Source: CAYYOS01 sp964473355 (GTDB lineage: Bacteria > Pseudomonadota > Gammaproteobacteria > Burkholderiales > REEB80). Taken from it: a DNA stretch of 22,918 nucleotides. The DNA is taken from NCBI GenBank assembly GCA_964473355.1, contig CAYYOS010000022.1, forward strand, positions 1 through 22,918, in the 5' to 3' direction. The notes below the pieces were generated by a model, which saw nothing but the letters and a program-made list of their open reading frames with translations, was not told where the DNA came from and did not search any database. Below are positions 1 to 6,316 of this stretch, in pieces (positions within the stretch are counted from its first letter, which is position 1; each line of letters begins with the position of its first letter). A program made the position numbers and the translations under genes.

Positions 1-463
1 AGCTTTTTGCATAGGCGGTAACTAAGCCCATGGTCTTCATATCATCGTATTTGTACTCGGTCTCACCATTAGCTTTCAGACAAGCGTTAATGGCGCCTTC
101 AAAGGTCAGCACTTTGCCGGTTGCTGTGTCAAACATGGGATAGTTGCCGGCAACATTTTTTCCGCCATTGGGAAAGCAGCTGGCAAACGTTTTACCGTTT
201 TTAAATGGTTTCTCCCACAACGCCTGTCCTTTATCCAGTTCATTGGAAAATGGCGGGAAACTCATAATGCTATCGTATTGCGCTTTTGAGTCGGGGTTGA
301 GGTTTAATGCGCCATATACGTAATCATTAAATTTAATATTCGGAAATTTATTTTTATATAAATCCAAAATTTGTTTGCGATCTTGTTCTGGGGTGGCATA
401 GGCGCTAACAGAAGTGCCCACCAGAACCAATGCGGTCACCCCCGCCAGTAGAACTTTATTCAT
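1..463 (-). CDS. soxA: SoxA, L-cysteine S-thiosulfotransferase subunit (c-type cytochrome), 3' end missing
   Basis: Only the first 154 codons are present; the gene continues beyond the left edge. SoxA, with SoxX, oxidatively couples thiosulfate to the C-terminal cysteine of SoxY in the periplasm. Residues 1-23 form a signal peptide ending in SAYAT. The mature part carries the SoxA-typical segment FASCFPNGG (residues 93-101) and a second cysteine at 128 in INACL. There is no CxxCH in this N-terminal half, so this is the variant that has lost the first haem. In related proteins the two lone cysteines form a disulfide. The catalytic haem and its cysteine persulfide ligand would lie in the missing C-terminal half. 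The ATG is preceded by AAGGAGAATGGG, a strong ribosome binding site. It is the last visible gene of a soxXYZA operon, 114 bp after soxZ. Confidence 0.9.
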   Translation of the reverse strand, partial: MNKVLLAGVTALVLVGTSVSAYATPEQDRKQILDLYKNKFPNIKFNDYVYGALNLNPDSKAQYDSIMSFPPFSNELDKGQALWEKPFKNGKTFASCFPNGGKNVAGNYPMFDTATGKVLTFEGAINACLKANGETEYKYDDMKTMGLVTAYAKS

Positions 464-527
464 CCCATTCTCCTTGAAAGTTGAGCCTCGGAAACCAGCC
501 CTTTATCGTTAACTTAATTATGCTAAG

Positions 528-559
528 ACCCGAGCCCGCGTTAGCTTGCAGGCTCAGGT
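528..559 (-). other. Stable hairpin between soxZ and soxA
   Basis: In the minus-strand transcript, bases 559-548 pair with 539-528 as a 12-bp stem (ten Watson-Crick pairs and two G-U pairs) around an 8-nt loop. No run of U follows, so it is not a standard rho-independent terminator. It sits in the 114-bp spacer between soxZ and soxA. It could stabilise the soxXYZ part of the mRNA, be a processing site, or mildly attenuate readthrough into soxA. The structure is seen in the sequence; the role is inference. Confidence 0.55.
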
Positions 560-577
560 TGCTGTTGCTATGACGTC

Positions 578-892
578 TTAGGCGATGGCTACTTCTGCGG
601 TATTCTTATCGCCTTTGTTGTCTACCCAGTTAATTGCGACCTTATCGCCGGATTTTGCGCCTTTAACTTTAAATCCCAAGAATGGGTTTTTGGAAATTGC
701 CACACCCCATTGCGCATCTAGGACGTTCTTACCATTTAAGCTGGCAGTAACGGTTTGAATGTAGTGTGCGGGTATGACATCGCCGGTTTTAGCGTCTTTC
801 CGCTGGCCGGTTTCCATGGGGTGATTCATTAAAACTTTAACGTCAGCGACATCGCCCTGCAGGCTTGCGCGGATTTTCATTGGTTCTGCCAT
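578..892 (-). CDS. soxZ: SoxZ, sulfur carrier complex subunit
   Basis: The 104-residue product has the usual length and sequence of SoxZ. This immunoglobulin-like partner of SoxY makes the SoxYZ carrier on which thiosulfate is oxidised in the periplasm. Recognisable segments are MKIRASLQG near the N-terminus, VKVLMNHPMETGQRKD (about residues 19-34), HYIQTVTASLNGK (43-55) and NPFLGFKVKG (69-78). It has no signal peptide, as is normal, because SoxZ is exported by riding on the Tat-targeted SoxY. The ATG at 892 follows AAAGGAATTAAC. It lies 68 bp downstream of soxY and 114 bp upstream of soxA on the same strand, so co-transcription is likely. Confidence 0.95.
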   Translation of the reverse strand: MAEPMKIRASLQGDVADVKVLMNHPMETGQRKDAKTGDVIPAHYIQTVTASLNGKNVLDAQWGVAISKNPFLGFKVKGAKSGDKVAINWVDNKGDKNTAEVAIA

Positions 893-960
893 GTTAATTC
901 CTTTCGTTCTAAAACAAATTTATAAACATACCCGCTCGCGCGAGAATGAAGGATGCTCGA

Positions 961-1431
961 CTAGCCGCCGCATCCGCCGATAGTTACTTTGACCTCTTTA
1001 GAGGTGGTGTAAGCCTTGCCGCCCGCATTCACGACAACCTGCACTTTAGAGGTTTGGCCCATTTTAACGCGCGTGGAGACATAGCCTTCGGCCCCGTTTG
1101 CTAAATTAAAATCCGCAATTAAAGGGTTGGCATTTTTCTCCGCCATAATCGAAATGGAGGTGGTGCCAGGAATTTTGCTGGTGACTTCCACCGGTACGAC
1201 GGCGCCATTTTCCGCAATATCCGGCGCTTTAATAATGATATCTTTGCTATCTGCGGGAGAGGTCGCTCCTACGCCTTTTAACGCGTCGGGAATGGTCTTA
1301 GCTTCGAAGGCAGCTTTATTCCAAGGCGCTGCAAAAACCTGCCCTGGCTTTAAGAGACCTGCGGCAATGGCTACTGCCAGGGTACTGGCGGCACCCGTGC
1401 CTTTTATAAACGTTCTGCGCAATTGATTCAT
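961..1431 (-). CDS. soxY: SoxY, thiosulfate-carrying subunit of SoxYZ
   Basis: SoxY (156 residues) carries the sulfur substrate covalently on the swinging C-terminal arm. The chain ends in VTIGGCGG, the hallmark of the family, with Cys154 as the carrier residue. The N-terminus has a twin-arginine signal (RRTFIKG, residues 5-11) followed by a hydrophobic stretch and a cleavage site near QVFA-AP (about residues 31-36), so it is folded and then exported by Tat, probably with SoxZ bound. The body shows the SoxY fold region VPVEVTSKIPGT (79-90). The start has an excellent ribosome binding site (GAAGGAGAAGTAA before ATG). It lies 16 bp after soxX and 68 bp before soxZ. Confidence 0.96.
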   Translation of the reverse strand: MNQLRRTFIKGTGAASTLAVAIAAGLLKPGQVFAAPWNKAAFEAKTIPDALKGVGATSPADSKDIIIKAPDIAENGAVVPVEVTSKIPGTTSISIMAEKNANPLIADFNLANGAEGYVSTRVKMGQTSKVQVVVNAGGKAYTTSKEVKVTIGGCGG

Positions 1432-1447
1432 TTACTTCTCCTTCTAA

Positions 1448-1867
1448 TTAAAGATTGTGGACGTAATCTACTATTTTATCAATTTCCTGATCCGTTAGGA
1501 TCTTATGCTTGCCGAAAGGCGGCATAGAACTCCGCGGGTTATTTTGCGTTGCATCCCAGATCTGGGCGCGAAGCTTGGCGCGATCAGGGAAGCGCGCTTT
1601 CATCGCTATTAAGGGCGGGCCGATATTTGCTTCGGTCACGGCCTTAGGCTCAGTGGGCATGGCATGGCAAGCCAAGCAATTCCCTTTTCTAAGATCGAAT
1701 GCCAGTTCCTGACCCGTTGGTTCTTTAACTGGAGCAGGAGCAGCGGCCGGCGCTGGGGGCGGCGCGGGCTGTGCGGGCGTTTGCTGAGCAAAGACGGCAT
1801 TAGGTAACCCAAATTCCAATGCGAGCACCAAGCCGGCGCTAAGCAACAGTGAAGCACTTTTTGACAT
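1448..1867 (-). CDS. soxX: SoxX, c-type cytochrome subunit of SoxXA
   Basis: SoxX (139 residues) is the electron-accepting cytochrome partner of SoxA. A signal peptide (about residues 1-27, ending VFA) is followed by a proline/alanine-rich linker (about 28-48) and a single-haem cytochrome c domain. The haem-binding motif is CLACH (Cys64, Cys67, His68), and Met115 in SSMPPFGKH is the probable distal ligand. The C-terminus IDKIVDYVHNL is typical of the final cytochrome helix. The ATG at 1867 follows an AGGAGG ribosome binding site. It is the first gene of the operon; the promoter must lie in the 287-bp spacer to the right. The long Pro/Ala linker is somewhat unusual and may tether the domain or reflect an uncleaved signal anchor. 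Confidence 0.94.
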   Translation of the reverse strand: MSKSASLLLSAGLVLALEFGLPNAVFAQQTPAQPAPPPAPAAAPAPVKEPTGQELAFDLRKGNCLACHAMPTEPKAVTEANIGPPLIAMKARFPDRAKLRAQIWDATQNNPRSSMPPFGKHKILTDQEIDKIVDYVHNL

Positions 1868-1888
1868 ATATCGTCCTCCTCGAGACTT

Positions 1889-1918
1889 AATATTATCTAA
1901 ACTTAAATATTATCTAAA
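1889..1918. repeat. AT-rich 13-bp tandem direct repeat upstream of soxX
   Basis: Two exact copies of AATATTATCTAAA (plus strand, at 1889-1901 and 1906-1918) lie 17 bp apart, 22-51 bp upstream of the soxX start codon. Read on the gene's strand the unit is TTTAGATAATATT, which contains -10-like GATAAT/TAATAT hexamers. The array could be an operator for an ArsR-type sulfur regulator (SoxR-like) or overlapping promoter elements. The repeats are seen directly; the function is inferred. The rest of the 1868-2154 spacer is AT-rich with no gene or clear terminator. Confidence 0.5.
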
Positions 1919-2154
1919 TTGTTTAAAACTGCATAAAATGTGGGTTCTATGCTGCCCGTGTAAGAGCCACTAGCATACTCAATAGTTTCACTTTTATGCA
2001 AGTTTTTTTACGTATTAAGGTAAGTTTTATACGCGTGCGGATATGCGTTACATCGCTATGTGCAAAAAAGCATGGTTTATATAATGATGTGCTTATATTT
2101 GTGACCGATAAAAAACGCCGATCTGATGCAATTTTACCCAAACGACATGAAGGC

Positions 2155-3597
2155 TTATGGTACTTCCAAGCGCTTGCTTTGGGCCTTAGCTTCTTTTTCT
2201 AAGCGACGGAATTCGCTAGCCCGTGCTTCTAAACTGGAAAGTTGATAGAAGGTTCCTGATTTTGCCCTGATGGCTATTTCCAATTGCTCTATCGCTGCAG
2301 TGTAGTTGCCACGTAATGCGCTCGCTTCTGCCAACGCTTGATGTGCCAATAAAGGCTGGTCGCTCAGTGCGTAGGCTTTGGCGCGAAGCTCAAATAAACC
2401 TGCGTCTGGTCGAAATTGTTCTTCACGAGCAGACAGGGCCAGAAGCGCGGCGCGGGGCTCTTTATTTATCAGCAGGGCGTTAGCAAACCCATAAACCAAA
2501 GCCCGATGCTGCGGGAAGCTCGCCAACCCTTTTTGATACTCGGTTTTGGCTGCGGCTACATTTCCCCGGCGTAGCGCTATCTCGGCAGCCAGGTTAAAAA
2601 TGAGCGGGTGCGGGGCGTGCAGCTGCCGTAATTTTTGTAGCGCTTCCTGAGCATCAGAATAGTTTTTATCTCGCAGTGATGCCCAGGCTAAACCATATCG
2701 ATACGCGGCTTCACTACTAAATTTTTTATCAGCTAAGCCTGCCTTAAAGAAATTCACAGCTTCCTGGGGCGCGCCTTCCATGGCGCGTAGCTTGGCCCTT
2801 ATAAACTGAAAATCCGGCGTATCGATAACTTGACGATAACGCATGGCTTCCACGCGATTGGCGATGTCGGCGATGCGCTCAGTGGTAACGGGGTGGGTAC
2901 GCAAGTAATTTGGTGCCGAACTTTCGTATACTCTACCCGCCCGCTGAAAGCGTTCAAAAAAAGCGGGCATGGCGCGGGGATCGAAACCCGAATCATTCAG
3001 CAAACTTAAGCCTACGCGATCTGCTTCGCGTTCGTGCTCGCGGCTGAAGTCCAGTTGGCTTTGGATGCTAGTGGCTTGCGCGGTGGCCAGCGCTGCGTTC
3101 GCAAGCTGCGGACTGGAGCGCGCGGCAAGTATTGCCACCGCCAGTGCTGCGAGGGAGGGCAGCATGCTTTCTTTGCTGCGGGAAATCATGCGGGCGAGAT
3201 GGCGTTGTGTTAGATGGGCAATTTCATGGGCTAATACGCCCGCCAGTTCTGATTCATTTTGCGCGGCGAGAATTAACCCCGTATGTACACCAATGTAGCC
3301 ACCGGGCAGCGCAAACGCATTTAAAGTTGAGTCTTTGATGATAAAAAATTCGATGTTACGTTCTTTATCAACACTACGCCCCACCAAGGTCATCCCCAAT
3401 TTGTTTAAATAATCATTGGTCTCAACGTCGTCCAACAAGGCCGCGTCTTGGCGAATGTCGCGCATGATGGCGTCGCCTATTGCACGTTCGCGCTGACTGG
3501 ATAGGGTGGCTTCAGAGGCATCCCCCAGCTCCGGGAGATTTTGTGCGGCGGCGCTAGGGATGATGAGACCGAGCAAGAGCAATCGGAGCAGGAGCAT
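2155..3597 (-). CDS. M48 family metalloprotease with TPR repeats (BepA/YfgC-like)
   Basis: About 480 residues when started at the Met preceding the LLLRLLLLGLIIPSAAA signal peptide. The exported zinc protease domain has HEIAH (His124, Glu125, His128) and a downstream HEREAD segment whose Glu191 is the expected third zinc ligand. The C-terminal half (roughly residues 270-460) is an alanine-rich helical array of TPR-type repeats. This is the architecture of BepA/YfgC, which assists and quality-controls outer-membrane protein (LptD/BAM) assembly in the periplasm. An in-frame ATG at 3648 would give 17 more residues with a basic n-region, so the start is uncertain; neither has a clear ribosome binding site. 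It is divergent from moaC with starts only tens of bases apart. Family assignment is firm; the BepA-like role is by analogy. Confidence 0.87.
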   Translation of the reverse strand: MLLLRLLLLGLIIPSAAAQNLPELGDASEATLSSQRERAIGDAIMRDIRQDAALLDDVETNDYLNKLGMTLVGRSVDKERNIEFFIIKDSTLNAFALPGGYIGVHTGLILAAQNESELAGVLAHEIAHLTQRHLARMISRSKESMLPSLAALAVAILAARSSPQLANAALATAQATSIQSQLDFSREHEREADRVGLSLLNDSGFDPRAMPAFFERFQRAGRVYESSAPNYLRTHPVTTERIADIANRVEAMRYRQVIDTPDFQFIRAKLRAMEGAPQEAVNFFKAGLADKKFSSEAAYRYGLAWASLRDKNYSDAQEALQKLRQLHAPHPLIFNLAAEIALRRGNVAAAKTEYQKGLASFPQHRALVYGFANALLINKEPRAALLALSAREEQFRPDAGLFELRAKAYALSDQPLLAHQALAEASALRGNYTAAIEQLEIAIRAKSGTFYQLSSLEARASEFRRLEKEAKAQSKRLEVP

Positions 3598-3636
3598 AGT
3601 GCTATGATAAAGCTTTCTTATAAGAGTTTCATTGCG

Positions 3637-4110
3637 ATGTCTACTCATTTTAACGCCAAGGGCGACGCCCATATGGTGGATATTAAAAGCAAGGCCCCCA
3701 CCCATAGAAAAGCACGTGCGGAAGGGACGATTAGCATGCTGGCAGCGACCCTAGCAATGTTGCAAGCGGGCGCCGGTCGCAAAGGAGACGTCCTGGGTGT
3801 GGCGCGCATTGCCGCTATACAAGCGGCGAAACAAACTGCTCACCTAATTCCTTTGTGTCACGCTTTACAGCTAAGCCATATCGAGGTTGATTTTACGATC
3901 ACCGAAAGCTGCAATAGTGTGAATTGCCTGGTCACGGCGGAGACTGTCGCCGGGACTGGGGTTGAAATGGAAGCGTTGACGGCGGTAACGGTGGGGCTGC
4001 TAACGATTTACGACATGTGTAAAGCGACGGATCGCGGCATGGTTATCACAAACGTGCGTTTATTGGAGAAAAGTGGCGGTAAATCCGGACATTGGATAGC
4101 CGGTAGTTAA
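3637..4110 (+). CDS. moaC: MoaC, cyclic pyranopterin monophosphate synthase
   Basis: MoaC acts after MoaA in molybdenum cofactor biosynthesis, converting the cyclic 8-oxo-GTP derivative to cyclic pyranopterin monophosphate in the cytoplasm. The 157-residue product aligns along its whole length with the family. Diagnostic segments are DAHMVDIKSKA near the start, GDVLGVARIAAIQAAKQT, HLIPLCHALQLS, GTGVEMEALTAV and LTIYDMCKA, and the C-terminal LLEKSGGKSG. The ATG at 3637 matches the usual MoaC N-terminus; an ATG at 3604 with GGAG nine bases upstream would add 11 residues and may be the real start. It is the only moa gene here. It is convergent with the ChrB-domain gene with a 10-bp gap and no obvious terminator. 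Confidence 0.95.
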   Translation: MSTHFNAKGDAHMVDIKSKAPTHRKARAEGTISMLAATLAMLQAGAGRKGDVLGVARIAAIQAAKQTAHLIPLCHALQLSHIEVDFTITESCNSVNCLVTAETVAGTGVEMEALTAVTVGLLTIYDMCKATDRGMVITNVRLLEKSGGKSGHWIAGS

Positions 4111-4120
4111 GCTATTCGCG

Positions 4121-4573
4121 TTATCCGGTGGGCGGCCAGCCATGTTGCTCGCCTTGCAAAGTTTGGCACCACGCATACAGGGCGTCGTAAACGATCATGC
4201 CTTGGCGAAGCATAGCGTGATCATCGGCAAAGTTGTGCGATAGTCCCAGGGAAATAGCCAACAACCCTGCGGCTTGCGGAGCCAAATCCAAACGCGCGGT
4301 ATCCGCCCCACGCACAATGATGGCCAGCTGTTGCAGCGCCGGATCGGATAGCTGGTATTTTTTTAAAAATGCGTCAAAACTGCATAGGTCGCCCTCGTGC
4401 CCCAGCTCCACCCCCGGGATGTCGTAAGGAATTGCGGATTGCGTTTGCGCAACGCTTAGCACCTCGGCAGCGGGCACAAATAAAAATTCGGGTGCTTCGT
4501 CAATGAACTGAGTGATTAACCACGGACAAGCGATGCGATCGATCTTCGGGCGGGCTCGAGTCACCCAACGCAT
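4121..4573 (-). CDS. Stand-alone ChrB C-terminal (chromate resistance) domain protein
   Basis: The 150-residue product corresponds to the C-terminal domain of ChrB (PF09828), starting with the typical WVTRARPKIDRIACPWLI (residues 3-20). It continues through FLFVPAAEV, IPGVELGHEGDLCSFDAFL (about 52-70) and a helical C-terminal half. Full ChrB proteins are about twice as long, and the N-terminal half is absent here with no sign of a broken remnant. The His/Asp/Cys-rich central segment could bind a metal or thiol ligand. Its start codon overlaps the stop of the upstream rhodanese gene by one base (TAATG), implying translational coupling. Some genomes carry these two domains as one 'sulfurtransferase/chromate resistance' protein, so a sulfur-linked role is as likely as chromate resistance. 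Confidence 0.82.
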   Translation of the reverse strand: MRWVTRARPKIDRIACPWLITQFIDEAPEFLFVPAAEVLSVAQTQSAIPYDIPGVELGHEGDLCSFDAFLKKYQLSDPALQQLAIIVRGADTARLDLAPQAAGLLAISLGLSHNFADDHAMLRQGMIVYDALYAWCQTLQGEQHGWPPTG

Positions 4574-4905
4574 TACTCTTCCTTATCTTCTGTTTTGCCA
4601 CCGGCCGCTTTCCAGGCTTCTATGCCGCCCTCGATGTATCGGGCGGGAATATTTTTCTCATGCAATTTGTCGATTACGCTGTTACTTACCGAGCCGCCAC
4701 GCACGCAATAGACCACGATCTCTTGATTTTTAGGTAAGGTCACACTCCATTTGTCCACTTCCTCCGGGTTATACCAGGTGGCGTCGGGGATACGTACCTG
4801 GTCTGCCTCGTAATCGGTTTTGCGGCGAATATCCAAAAGTACAATATTTTCGTTGGGCTGGGCCAGTTGCGATTTTAGCTGGTCGGCTTTTATGCTTCGT
4901 TCCAC
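4573..4905 (-). CDS. Cytoplasmic single-domain rhodanese (sulfurtransferase)
   Basis: A 110-residue single rhodanese domain without signal peptide. The catalytic cysteine is Cys67 in the loop CVRGGS (67-72), preceded by the strand EIVVY. The upstream LLDIRRKTDYEADQV (23-37) is the usual CH2A-like segment and the downstream IEGGIEAWKAAGG is the conserved C-terminal motif. Such proteins shuttle sulfane sulfur as a cysteine persulfide. The start is GTG at 4905 with GAGG eight bases upstream. It is co-transcribed and probably translationally coupled with the ChrB-domain gene. The substrate is not identifiable from the sequence. Confidence 0.88.
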   Translation of the reverse strand: MERSIKADQLKSQLAQPNENIVLLDIRRKTDYEADQVRIPDATWYNPEEVDKWSVTLPKNQEIVVYCVRGGSVSNSVIDKLHEKNIPARYIEGGIEAWKAAGGKTEDKEE

Positions 4906-4951
4906 GTGCGTTCCTCGTCGATAGTTGATCGGTTTGCGAACCCTTAGTTTA

Positions 4952-5620
4952 TCAAGTAATCGGGATTTTGCGAGCTGCTTCTAGCCAATAAATGACGGCG
5001 ACAAAAATAAAAACAATGAATTCCAGTAGAGTAGTCCACCAAATTAAGCGCGCGATGCGCCGGTGGCGGGGTATCATTTTTAACCAAAAGCCTTCTCTAT
5101 ACCAGCGATAAGGCCAGAGCCATTGCCACCGCTGCATCCCTATGAGGTATTGGCGGATCGCCACCGCCCAAAGGCTTAAGCCCCGGTCCACTTCACTTAA
5201 GCGTTGCTGATGTTCTTCTGCAGGTAGCGTGCGATAGCGTTCCACCAACGTGAGGGTGCTGGTGTTATCTGGTCCTGCTGCGATATTAATTTCCAAGTAT
5301 TCCTTGAAACTGGTGTTATAACTTAAGCGCACACTGGTGTCGCTGATTGACTCTAACGTCAAAATTACGTCGTAATACACGCCATTCATCTCGTTGAGCA
5401 TTTTTACTTCAATCTGCTTCCCCGGGACGAACGCTGCTGAGGTTTCTTGCCAATGATGGATCTCAAGATGCGGATTGAGTCGGAACAGGCGTTCCACATT
5501 TGCCAAAAATTTTAGTGACGCCTGAAGCGTATGCGGGATCGCAACCGTAGCCCAAGCGGCATTTTCGGTTGAAATAGCCGGTGCGCTCAAACTGGCTGGC
5601 TTGCGATGAGTAATGGGCAC
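4952..5620 (-). CDS. SRPBCC-like (polyketide cyclase/START-fold) protein with C-terminal membrane segment
   Basis: The 222-residue product has no firm family match by eye. Residues about 22-160 read like an SRPBCC lipid/ligand-binding fold: an N-terminal strand WATVAIPHTLQ followed by a helix ('ASLKFLANVERLF'), then several amphipathic strands ending in TLTLVERYRTL and a long terminal helix. Residues about 163-180 are very rich in Trp, Tyr and Arg (WQWLWPYRWY), a likely interfacial patch. A hydrophobic helix at about 192-213 (WWTTLLEFIVFIFVAVIYWL) should anchor it in the inner membrane. The start is GTG at 5620, overlapping the 3' end of the universal stress gene by 34 bp with no clear ribosome binding site, suggesting coupling. 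The function is unknown. Confidence 0.6.
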   Translation of the reverse strand: MPITHRKPASLSAPAISTENAAWATVAIPHTLQASLKFLANVERLFRLNPHLEIHHWQETSAAFVPGKQIEVKMLNEMNGVYYDVILTLESISDTSVRLSYNTSFKEYLEINIAAGPDNTSTLTLVERYRTLPAEEHQQRLSEVDRGLSLWAVAIRQYLIGMQRWQWLWPYRWYREGFWLKMIPRHRRIARLIWWTTLLEFIVFIFVAVIYWLEAARKIPIT

Positions 5621-6054
5621 GTCAGCTTGGGTGTCGACTTTTCCAAATTAATATGCGATCGATAGCCCGCCACGCCCTTGGCTCGACGCGGCCCAATGAT
5701 GGCTAGGGTGGGGCGCAAAACTTGGGTGGCTTCAACTAGGCACTCAGTGGGATCGCCTACTCGTACAAATGATTCATAAGCAAGATTGCGCGCCAAACAG
5801 TTCGCTTTCACTGATAACAATTGTTCTTTCGCGTCTGCTTCCAATAGGCCCTCCACATAGCGCCCGAAGTCGTCGCGGGTACTGGCGTTATTCAACCAAT
5901 CATCTCCCTGCATACCCTCCCAAAAATCCGGAACGATAAGAAGATGTTTAATGATGGTTTCATTCTCGTGAGCAACTTCAAAGGCCAGTGCTTCAGCAAG
6001 TTTCGCGCCGGGGGTACCATGGTAGGCGAGTAAAATAGTTTGGGGAATGAACAT
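5587..6054 (-). CDS. Universal stress protein (UspA family)
   Basis: A 155-residue single Usp domain of the usual length. The first strand and loop are TILLAYHGTPGAKLAEALAF (residues 6-25), the middle strand is VRVGDPTECLVEA (57% along the chain) and the final strands are LAIIGPRRAKGVAG and CPLLIASQPV. The ATP-binding consensus GxxGx9G(S/T) is degenerate: GPRRAKG is followed by a long insert and EKST, so nucleotide binding is doubtful. It is the first gene of the minus-strand cluster usp / SRPBCC-like / rhodanese / ChrB domain. It is separated from the transporter unit upstream by the terminator at 6103-6138. The ribosome binding site (AAAGAGAA) is weak. Confidence 0.8.
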   Translation of the reverse strand: MFIPQTILLAYHGTPGAKLAEALAFEVAHENETIIKHLLIVPDFWEGMQGDDWLNNASTRDDFGRYVEGLLEADAKEQLLSVKANCLARNLAYESFVRVGDPTECLVEATQVLRPTLAIIGPRRAKGVAGYRSHINLEKSTPKLTCPLLIASQPV

Positions 6055-6102
6055 AGCGATTCTCTTTAGTTTAGGACATTAAACGCGCCATCTGAAGGAC
6101 AT

Positions 6103-6138
6103 AAAAAAACGCGTGGACCCAGCGGAGCCCACGCGTTT
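6103..6138 (-). terminator. Rho-independent terminator after the 50-residue membrane protein gene
   Basis: On the minus strand a 10-bp perfect stem (plus-strand arms AAACGCGTGG at 6107-6116 and CCACGCGTTT at 6129-6138) is followed by seven T residues. It lies 15 bp after the stop codon of the small membrane protein gene and closes the rhodanese/exporter/micro-protein unit. The usp gene 50 bp further on must therefore use its own promoter or leaky readthrough. Confidence 0.88.
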
Positions 6139-6152
6139 ATAGCAGCCTAAAA

Positions 6153-6305
6153 TTACTTGCCTATGTACATCAACACACCCATGGCAATGGCGAAAGCCGC
6201 TACTAAAGCCGCGAAATCCTCGAACCTATCGCTTTTAAAAACAGAAAGGTTGGTGCCGCGGTCAAAGTGTTTCTCTTCACGTATTTCTTTATAGCCTTCT
6301 TCCAT
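6153..6305 (-). CDS. 50-residue single-span membrane micro-protein, downstream of putative sulfate exporter
   Basis: A small gene easily missed by length cut-offs. It reads ATG to TAA in 51 codons. The ribosome binding site is excellent (GCAGGAGGCAAT before ATG). The N-terminal half is charged and hydrophilic (MEEGYKEIREEKHFDRG), and residues about 31-48 form one transmembrane helix (FAALVAAFAIAMGVLMYI) ending in GK. By the charge pattern the N-terminus is probably cytoplasmic. It begins 11 bp after the transporter's stop codon and is followed 15 bp later by a terminator, so it is the last gene of that operon. It resembles the accessory small subunits found with many membrane transporters, but no family is recognised. 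That it is a real gene is likely; its function is unknown. Confidence 0.8.
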   Translation of the reverse strand: MEEGYKEIREEKHFDRGTNLSVFKSDRFEDFAALVAAFAIAMGVLMYIGK

Positions 6306-6316
6306 ATTGCCTCCTG

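Noticed and set aside
1947..2202. Short frames on both strands in the spacer upstream of soxX
   Set aside because: No ribosome binding site or family resemblance; they overlap the sox leader and the end of the M48 gene.
4121..4573. Truncated or decayed full-length chrB
   Set aside because: The domain begins cleanly with its own start codon coupled to the rhodanese stop and has no internal stops or frameshift, so it is a stand-alone domain rather than a pseudogene.
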